Below, piece after piece: positions 56,101 through 64,000 of a stretch of 64,000 nt of DNA. Where the stretch lies: the NCBI GenBank assembly GCA_027405735.1, contig JAPEHQ010000014.1, forward strand, positions 1,674,001-1,738,000, read 5' to 3'. Below the pieces are notes generated by a model. That model was not told the origin of the DNA. It saw nothing but the letters and a program-made list of their open reading frames with translations, and searched no databases. The stretch comes from Mucor racemosus (Eukaryota > Mucoromycota > Mucoromycetes > Mucorales > Mucoraceae). The position numbers and the translations under genes are program-made. Within the stretch, counting starts at the first letter, position 1; each line of letters opens with the position of its first letter.

Positions 56101-59074
56101 TTCTGATATTGCAGAAATCAACGAGCAAGTATTATTAGAGAATATTGAGACACCTGTAAGTCATGTTAAATTGTAGTGTGGAACAAATATTGATCATCAC
56201 TTTAGTTGTCCCGTCAAGTGTATGAACAAGCAATTACATGGGCTACAAAAGCAACTGGAAAATCCAAATTTTGGAAGCAACAGATCATTAAGCCCGCCAA
56301 AGATCATAATAGCTCTTCCAAATCTTCTCGCCTGTCTTTAGGGGCAGTAGATAATCAATTACAAGGTAGTTTTATTATTTCAAGAGCTGCTTAATATTTA
56401 TAGTTTAATATTTATTGTTATGTAGCTATGATGCTTAATAGTTCTTTGAGCAACAACGATCATGAAGAAAATTCAAAAGAGTAGGTCGTTTGTTTAACAT
56501 GTCAAATTGTCGTTAATGTTTTATCTTCAACAGGGACGAGATATTCCTTGAGAAACTACGAAATCTAGGTATGACACTAGAAGATGAACAGAAATTGCAA
56601 TACATGCGAGATTTTATATACAAAGCATCCAAATCAAAGTTAAGGTATAAACCCCCCCCCCCAATGCTTGTACTTTTTGAACATCTAATCAAATTATCTC
56701 TATATAGTCGACCAAAAGCTGATAATGATACAAGAGCAAATGTAAGAGAAACTACAAATTAGATTTACAAAACAGTTTATTGAATACATTGATTGTCTAG
56801 AGAGGAGATATTCAATTGAAAAATTTGAATGTTACGCCCAATACAGCCTTCTTGCCTGATCTTTCTGGTAAACGAACTTCTCAAATCAAGCAACAGAATG
56901 CTATATCAAAGAAACTAAACCCTGTAGATAAAATGTAAGTTTCATTATCAATGGTTTACCACTGTATATAATTAATCATCAAACTGTACATACAGAGACA
57001 AAGCATCTATGACACCTACTACAAGCCTTCGTACAGCATCTCGAGAAGACTTGTGTAAACTGAATAGAATTGCTAGTCAACCTCATGTTAAAGCCATATC
57101 TCCAAGTATTGTAGATAAAGAGAATCATTATCATCATGAAAGATCATCTTCGATACCTATCAAAGGTGGTAGTAACAATGTTAATAATGATCGACCTTTA
57201 CATTCTCCTCTTCCCAGTCCATCAGATTATAACTATGGTGCTAGTATACCCAGAAGTTTAGAAAGGCCTAAAAGTAAGTAAAATGTTGTTGCTTTCAACA
57301 TGCTGTTAATAAATTACTATAGGCATTATTTTGACTATGGATTCTATCAAGAGCAAAAACGGAAAGATTGAGCCTGTTGAATTGAGCATCATTTCACATG
57401 TTCGTAACAACAGAATACAAAGCAATATAGAAGACGTTGACAAATCATCAGCACCTTTGGAAGTTAGCTCTAGTAAGTTCAAAGTGTCAATTAAATCTAC
57501 AAATCAACTAATCTTTCTATAGTTGGATATGCTCATTTGCAAAAACTTTTTGATAAAACTGCAATGGAAGCATTTCCAGCACTAATAACTGAATTCTCTG
57601 AAGATGCTAAAATATCGAATCGTCTCAAAAAAATGACAGCCATGTCGTCTTTTGCTGTATCAAATAAATGGAAACCAGAAGGAAATTTAGTTGCACATTT
57701 TACAGAACACACAGCAGCAATTAATCAACTTGATATATCATTTGATCGTCTTTTGTTTGCTTCATGTTCAGATGATGGATCTGTGAGAATTTGGGATTGT
57801 TCTCGGTTGGAGAGAAATGTTACAAATCGATCTCGTGCAACTTATAGTCAACAAGGTGGACGTATCAAATGTTTGACCTTTATACAAGATACGCATTCTA
57901 TTGCTGCAGCTTCTGATAATGGCAGTATTCATGTATTCCGGTAGGATTACGTCTATAGATTTATACGCATATTTCACTCATATTTCTCCAAATATAGTGC
58001 CGATATTCAAAATGCTAGTATACCTCTCAAATTTGGTAAATGTATTCCATTAAGAGAATACCAACTGACAAATGAACATGCGGTTATTTTAAAACATTTT
58101 ACAAGCAATGCCTCCAATACAATGAAAGGTGCTAAATCAATATTAATGTTTGCAACTACAAGTTGCTGTATATATGCTCTTGATTTACTTACAATGGAGA
58201 TATTATGGAAATTGCAAAATTCCAAGAGCCATGGGGTAATCACATCTATGGTTACAGGGCCAAAACATACGTGGTTGTTGGTAGGTACTATGCGAGGCAT
58301 CTTGACCTTATACGATCTTCGGTTCCAAATCCCTCTTAAATCATGGCTTCATCCAAGCAAGAGCCGTATCAGCTCTCTAGTACTAATTATGGATCCTCGC
58401 GATCATGATAAACATTTAGTCAGGATTGCATCTGGTAGAAATGAGATATCTACTTGGGATATTGAACATTTAACATGTTTGGAAGTGTTTGCAGTCAAAT
58501 CTGGCGATGAGAAAACGACAGGTGTGCTTGTGGAATCTTACAAGGCATTGGAAGTACCAACTGATAAGGCTATTTTATCAAGTGCTTTCACAAATAATGA
58601 ATCCAATCTGGTTGAAAATTCTATTCGAGCTATTGTCTCGCCCATAGATAACCATTTTATGATTACTGGTGGTACAGATCGTAAAATTAGGTTCTGGGAT
58701 ACTTTGAGAATCGAAAATTCATGCGTTGTATTGGGATTAGATATCGATGAACCTAAGCCAAGATACAGGTGAGTACATTTTGTTGCTTATAATTCTTTCG
58801 TTAACAAAAAAAAAATCAAAACAGCACAAATTCGTACGACAAGATGAAGGTTCACTTTGAGTTTACTCAAATAAATCGAAATCAAAGTGTTACAAATGTG
58901 GGTAGTCGAACTACTTTTAATGCTAATCAATCAGGTAGTAATAATGTAATCACTCAGCAACATTATTTAATGAGAAATCATACAGATGCTATCACTGATA
59001 TTATTATAACTGAGGCACCTTATTCAATGATCATCAGTGGAGATAGGGATGGTGTCATTAAGATTATATCATAA
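53172..59074 (+). CDS. VPS15: VPS15 (PI3-kinase complex regulatory pseudokinase)
   Basis: Scaffold of the Vps34 PI3-kinase complexes in endosomal sorting and autophagy. Twenty-two exons add up to 4728 nt, 1575 aa: 53172-53257, 53311-53419, 53483-53622, 53693-53879, 53927-54034, 54095-54649, 54705-54837, 54889-55106, 55162-55398, 55451-55659, 55717-55811, 55866-56155, 56206-56365, 56426-56480, 56534-56644, 56708-56741, 56801-56934, 56996-57273, 57323-57472, 57523-57940, 57998-58768, 58825-59074. It starts MGNNISN (N-myristoylation). The kinase-like domain has [29 protein letters not shown] and [13 protein letters not shown]; no DFG motif is present. HEAT repeats follow, then a C-terminal WD40 propeller ([33 protein letters not shown]). 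Exon 7 codes for a Pro/Ser run linking kinase and HEAT parts. Donor of intron 2 (GTGAGA at 53420) was chosen to keep frame. Confidence 0.95.
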
Positions 59075-59934
59075 TTAATAAAATATAACATATTCATCAT
59101 CATTAATGCTGCTCACTTTTACCTATTTACTTTTGTCATTTCAGTTCTTTCTGATCAGTACGTATTCTCTGAACGTGAGATTTCCTCCTGTTTTTTAGAC
59201 GCAACAAAAACAAGTTTCAGATAATTATGTAATAGGCTTACTAACTCAAAACAGCTGTTTGCAAATGAGATCAAAATATGATATATTGTTCTTCTATTTA
59301 CTGTGCATTTAGGATTTTATCAGAATTTCGGATCATAGATTCATTTTTTATTGTGTACGGTTATATATTGATATCTGTCCTAAAATAAAAGGCTATATAA
59401 TATATGCAGTGTGCAATGAAATGACACCTTTTATAGACCAAGGTTGCCATTGTCATTTCATACAAGATAACTGTATGTCGATTCGTACCTGAATCTCGCA
59501 CCATAAGGACTGTGTTCCAATCAAATCCCAATAAGCATAACGAGGAAATTCCATATTGCTGGTGCCTGTAAAAGGAAATATTCCTAATCAAAATACAATT
59601 TTCTACAACATGACACCTATGATATAAAGCTTTACTTATTTTGCATTAATATATTAATAATATATTCCAAAACTCCTGCTCATAAAATCGCAGTTGCAGT
59701 AATTCTAGATAAGGAATCATATCCCATAAAAAAAAATAAACTCGATTGCATCTTAAATTATAACTGGAATGTTGAAAGATCAACAACCATCTAATGATAT
59801 CCTATCATATCAAACAAAGTATCGACGTCTCAACCAAGTATCTTATAAAAGAATGTCAGTAAAAGACATTATGATTGAACACCTGTAAAATAGGCATCAA
59901 CACACAAACATCTACTATTTCACAATTCATATAA
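59075..59934. other. Intergenic, no gene seen
   Basis: AT-rich spacer after VPS15 with a ~76-codon chance minus frame. No repeat ends or RNA gene recognised. Confidence 0.5.
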
Positions 59935-60990
59935 ATAGTGTCGTAACTTATGAATATATTAATTTTTTGTCTGCACAAACTAGGTCCAATTGAGGGATGC
60001 TCTGCATTTTTCGTTTCATCGAGATAATCAAAATAATAATTCACATTACAGCATAAAACTTACGTCAACTGAGTTTTAAATTCAATTTGCTGTTGTCGAA
60101 ATGATCCAAAAATGATTCAAAAAGCAATTTCGTTTAATGATTCATGAGTTGCAAAGTAAATTAAATCAGTGTACTAAATGTTTTTTGCGCAGTTTGGGAT
60201 TATGCATCCATCTAAATAAAATTCAAACAAATGTTTCACGTTAAATTTTGCGTAAAATGCGATTGAATTTTTAAAAGTTTTTTAAAGATATACATCACTT
60301 TTTATAAGAGTATTCTAAATATAGCTGCTAAAATTGGTGCACAACAAAAACATCTATCGATAGAGCTATTGCGAAATCTTCTAGCTAAATTTTTCGTAGA
60401 GGAAACAAGATTTTTGTCGAAAACATTTTCAAATTCAGAATTTGGGATGAGGGTATGCAGGGGAAAAATTGAAACTAAAATCGAAGGTGGTATCTCTTTG
60501 CATAAATTTTTGAGGATATCTCCACGAAAAATCAATATTTTAAAAAAAAACTGAATTGGGTCCGAGAGAGCTCAATGAGCTCGATGATATGAATGTAAAA
60601 ACATGCTATTCAATTTAACCAATATTTTGAAATTTACTGCAAAAATGTCAAAAAAATGAAAATGCTTAAAAAAATTTCATACTGAAATATGTTATAAAGC
60701 GCTTCAAAACAAGTAAGTTTCATTATTAGAAATTGTTAGTATCACTTAGTTTTTTGCAGAGATATCAAAGTTCAAAGTTTTCAATTTTTACCAGCGAAAT
60801 AGTGGTGAAAATCTGAAACAATAGCGTTAAAGAAATTATTCCCCCCTGCTAGAGATAGGATATTTCCAGAAATGCGTTTTTACATTAAAGTTGGACATCT
60901 CAGGTACAACGGCGTACGATTTTATTATGTTGTTATTTAGCAAAAAAAAAGTTTAATAGGAATGAAAAGTCGGACCCAGTTTTTACAGAA
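59935..60990. repeat. Repeat A copy 2 (uninterrupted)
   Basis: About 1.05 kb collinear with the pieces of copy 1 at 10860-10987, 13894-14720 and 15250-15351. It carries the single AAAATAATA (near 60024) that is duplicated around the Crypton. Its origin is not clear; no terminal repeats or known coding sequence found. Confidence 0.75.
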
Positions 60991-61365
60991 AAAGCAGTGA
61001 ATTTTACATGTTGTTGAATTTTTCGTGGTATCTTAAATATATTTAGGAGCAGGTAGCATAATGTGATCAATTCATATATAGTTTGCATTTGTAGCAACTA
61101 AGGTACTGCATATCCTTAAGAGTATTTAACATCATACCTTCAAATAGAAATGAACTGCTTCAAATTTCTTCAAAAAGAGGACATAGGCATAGGAAGTTTC
61201 CTAAAGTTTGGGCAAATACAATCTCTATGAAAAGAAAATTGAGGAATAGGGCAATTGTTTTATTATGTAATTATTTGCAGGTTCTGTAAAAAAAAAAAAA
61301 AAAAAAACTTTGCGGCATTGAAATAATGCGTCTCGCCTATTTTTTCAACTGATATTTACATTTAT
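60991..61365. other. Intergenic, no gene seen
   Basis: AT-rich, with an A run at 61289-61307. Probably contains the 3' end of the MIS12 gene transcript. Confidence 0.5.
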
Positions 61366-62247
61366 TTACGAAGAATGCTTAAGCAATTGCTTCAATTGCG
61401 TATTCAATCTTGATCGCAAATATAACGATCTTTGATTTTCAGGTATTGCTGAAATGTCTTCAGAAGCAATATTGATTATAGCATCTTTTAATTTATCGAT
61501 CTGTTCTCTTACAAATATTAAAGTATTATTTACGTCTTCCACTATTGCCAAAATTTAGTAAACATTTTTACTTTCAAAAGACATGCTGTCCAATTTACCA
61601 TTTTCCTCTTGAGGAATACTGTCTAGGAATTCAAGGTTTTTAGACAAACTGTCTAATCCATCGACTTTAAGTCTTTTTTTTTCGAGTGAATCAGTTAAAA
61701 TTGCTTTAAATTGCTTTTGCTATTTCGCAGTTTTAGTATTTAATTTTCTGGGGATCATGCAAGAAACCTTACAGTTACAATTTTTCTTCTTAAATCATCA
61801 AGTTGTTTATCTAGATCTTGTTGATCTTGAGCGGTTATATTAAAATCAACTTCCTGTACGCAATGATAAGAATTAATTGAGACAAAGTGCGAAAATTTTC
61901 TTTACCTGATGCTGATCAAACTGAACATCTAATTCATCGGGTATCTTCCAAGTGCTCTGAGTTACATATTGTTGAAATACATTGAATACCTCATCTAATT
62001 TTGTTTCTGCAATTATTTGATATGCATTTAATGCTGTTCCAATCTCTCTTCGTTTTTCTGGACATTCAGTTGCAAGTTTATCTGCAGCACCTTTCATCAC
62101 GTTATAGAACAAAGCATTCGCCAAGTTGTACATGTCGGCTAGCACATCAGAAGGTATTAATTGAAAAATTTCAGCTAATAATTCATGTTCAATATATGGT
62201 CTAGGCTCTGTTACTTTTGGTTCTTCCATTGTATATGTGTCTTCCAT
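61366..62247 (-). CDS. MIS12: Kinetochore protein MIS12/MTW1
   Basis: A subunit of the Mis12 complex that links inner kinetochore proteins to Ndc80. Four exons (62247-61906, 61853-61773, 61719-61599, 61541-61366) give 239 aa. The Mis12 domain is seen as IEHELLAEIFQLIPSDVLAD, YNLANALFYNVMKGAADKLA, then an amphipathic helix and FNVFQQYVTQSTWKIPDELD. The rest is coiled-coil (LDKQLDDLRRKIVT, REQIDKLKDAIINI). Length fits the family. For the last intron the 56-nt option (donor at 61598) was preferred over a 30-nt one. The short sequence conservation typical of kinetochore proteins limits certainty. Confidence 0.75.
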
Positions 62248-62396
62248 TGTGGAAAAAGGTATAAAGGCTACATAGTCACATTGAGATAACCTGCCTAAAA
62301 ATTGTTCATTTATCCAGAGGATTCCATTTGAGACCTTTTTTCATTTTTTTTTTTCATTTTAATATTTAGCCAAAATAGCTCTTTTTTTTTTTTCTT

Positions 62397-62433
<37 letters not shown>

Positions 62434-62603
62434 ATTTCTTCTACTAGTTGAAAAAGAACCTAAAACAACAACAACAAAAATTAAAAAAAAAGAGAGTGTT
62501 TTGTAAGTGATATCCTACTTGAATTATACGCGCGTATACTCATTTAATATAGCAAACTACTCGTGTATTATATATATATATATTTTCTTTTTTTTTTAAA
62601 AAA
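62248..62603. other. Divergent promoter region with A tract and TATA repeat
   Basis: Between the MIS12 start and the BTB-like gene. It contains an A run of about 31 nt (62400-62430) and a (TA)n stretch at 62570-62583, 20 nt upstream of the plus-strand ATG. Confidence 0.55.
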
Positions 62604-63773
62604 ATGGTTCAAGTTTTACCAATCAATTATAATAACGAACATTATAAACAAAATTATATGAATGGTAATGAATATCAACAGCATTCAACACCACCTCCAC
62701 CTCCACCTTTACAACCACATCAGCAACAGATGCCTATACCCATGCCTGTTCCCATGATCAATCATCATTTAATTCATCCTCACCATCAACCTCCTAATTT
62801 TTTTCATCCTCCACCACCTCCTCCTCCTCAACCAATGTACCCTGCCGATCAAGCAACTGGACAATATATGGATTATGCTGGTAATGGTGGTTATCATCCT
62901 TCTATGGGATATATGCAACAAGGTTATTATCCCGCTGATATCACAGTTTATGTACCTACATTGCAAAAGACATACGCGTTAAACACAAATGTCCTCTCGA
63001 GATCTCCCGTTCTTTACCAACGTATTATGGAAGAGCAATCAAATACACTCGAGCTGGATCTCTATGTACTTCCCGAAACTTTTCATACTGTAATTAATCA
63101 CTTGACTAGACCCTTAACACCTCAAGATATATTGTTTCTTGCCAATGAAAAACCTCAAATTGCAATTGAATTACTTGAAGCTTCGGAAGAATTAGGACTT
63201 GAACCATTGTTGGATGCACTCTTATTAGCATTGAATCAAAACTTGAATAGTCAAAAAACTGCCATGACTTATATTAATGCTATGCATCCTTATCAGCCTT
63301 TGGAGGAAGAGGAACCCCGTCATTGGGTAGAGGCTTTGGAAGAGGATGTTGTTTCATTTATGGTTAAAGGTCTTTCAACCCATTTAGAAGCATTCTCAAC
63401 CTCTGTTAAAGTAAGCGGTAATGTAGTCATTGGTCAAGTGAACGCCTGTGGTTATATGCCTTCACGTACACCTCCAATGCGCGGATTTATGGATTTGGCT
63501 CGTGCTTATTCTGCTTTGCCTCAACATTTAATGATACGTTGTCTTGAACATCCTGCTTTACCTGTACAAGATGCTATTCAGCGTAATCTGTTTGCCAGAA
63601 AAGTATTGACAATTGTTACCAGCAACAATACATTTCATCAACGTCCAAATGAACCTCAGTTGATAGCAGTGATGAAATTTGACAAAGGAATGGAAACAAT
63701 TGCTGTTGTTAGAGAAACTGGATTGAAGAAGGGTTGTTGGGACCCTAAATTATACGATTTGTATGCCATTTGA
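62604..63773 (+). CDS. Proline-rich BTB/POZ-like protein
   Basis: A single-exon 389-aa protein. Residues 1-110 are His/Gln/Pro-rich low complexity with Pro runs. Then comes ADITVYVPTLQKTYALNTNV with LSRSPVLYQRIMEEQ, LDLYVLPETFHTVINHL and a helical ELLEASEELGLEPLLDALL, the order seen in fungal BTB/POZ domains. The C-terminal ~170 residues (VVSFMVKGLSTHLEAFS, LIAVMKFDKGMETIAVVRE) are not recognised. BTB proteins dimerise or recruit cullin-3 ligases; no specific role can be inferred. The ATG at 62604 is the first in frame after the TATA stretch. Confidence 0.8.
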   Translation: MVQVLPINYNNEHYKQNYMNGNEYQQHSTPPPPPPLQPHQQQMPIPMPVPMINHHLIHPHHQPPNFFHPPPPPPPQPMYPADQATGQYMDYAGNGGYHPSMGYMQQGYYPADITVYVPTLQKTYALNTNVLSRSPVLYQRIMEEQSNTLELDLYVLPETFHTVINHLTRPLTPQDILFLANEKPQIAIELLEASEELGLEPLLDALLLALNQNLNSQKTAMTYINAMHPYQPLEEEEPRHWVEALEEDVVSFMVKGLSTHLEAFSTSVKVSGNVVIGQVNACGYMPSRTPPMRGFMDLARAYSALPQHLMIRCLEHPALPVQDAIQRNLFARKVLTIVTSNNTFHQRPNEPQLIAVMKFDKGMETIAVVRETGLKKGCWDPKLYDLYAI

Positions 63774-64000
63774 ATATCTCAACAATTTGGTGCTGACGTT
63801 TGATAGATACAACATTTTCTCTTTTTCTGTCATTTTTACCTTATATTCTTTGTTGTTTCTTAACCTTACCTTACATATATCTCCCTTTCTTTTCTTTTCT
63901 TTTCTTTTTTTAATTGTAAAGAAGAAGAAAGAAAGAAAGAAAAAGGAAACGATTTTTTTCCCTTGTATACTTTTTTTTATACTGATTCTTTAAATTATGC

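Noticed and set aside
61557..61598. 30-nt intron (GTAAAA...AATAG) in the MIS12 gene
   Set aside because: Too short for normal splicing. The donor at 61598 gives a 56-nt intron, keeps frame and gives a plausible coiled coil.

Overview
The window looks like nuclear DNA of an early-diverging filamentous fungus, most likely Mucoromycota/Mucorales. It is AT-rich, its genes carry short introns (about 47-76 nt), and the housekeeping genes match fungal families. Between the genes lie long stretches of nested mobile DNA: two LINEs, a Crypton, Tc1/mariner-type elements and solo LTRs. The species cannot be named from the sequence alone.

Layout. 1-4331: 3' part of a LINE with an intact long ORF2. 5158-6306 (-): spliced gene of unknown function. 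7013-7683 (+): ribosomal protein eS25. 8015-10089 (+): leucine-rich-repeat protein. 10988-13893: complete Crypton with a 3-exon tyrosine-recombinase gene, inserted in an older repeat (repeat A) whose second copy, at 59.9-61.0 kb, gives the empty site. 14-33 kb: transposon-rich block with solo LTRs, a 729-bp element with a second copy at 45.5 kb, a full-length LINE (18491-24092) with a 13-bp target duplication, two inverted 530-bp motif arrays, a decayed gene, and copies of repeat C that carry a fragment of a dynein intermediate-chain gene. 33653-38845: gene cluster with a glycerol-3-phosphate acyltransferase (+), an NDUFAF3-like complex I assembly factor (+) and an IRG-type GTPase (-). 38.9-47.9 kb: second transposon block with two more copies of repeat C, a 901-bp TA-flanked element, a dead Tc1 element and a pseudogene. 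48128-62247: conserved genes UTP6 (-), a CorA/ALR-type magnesium transporter (-), VPS15 (+, 22 exons) and a MIS12/MTW1 kinetochore subunit (-), broken only by repeat A copy 2. 62604-63773 (+): proline-rich BTB-like protein.

The cellular genes belong to unrelated processes: ribosome and ribosome biogenesis, lipid synthesis, mitochondrial complex I assembly, magnesium uptake, vesicle/autophagy signalling and chromosome segregation. They do not form a pathway cluster. Splice models were built by hand; for every multi-exon gene the summed exon length is divisible by three and conserved protein motifs run across the joins. Family calls rest on motif recognition, not on database searches.
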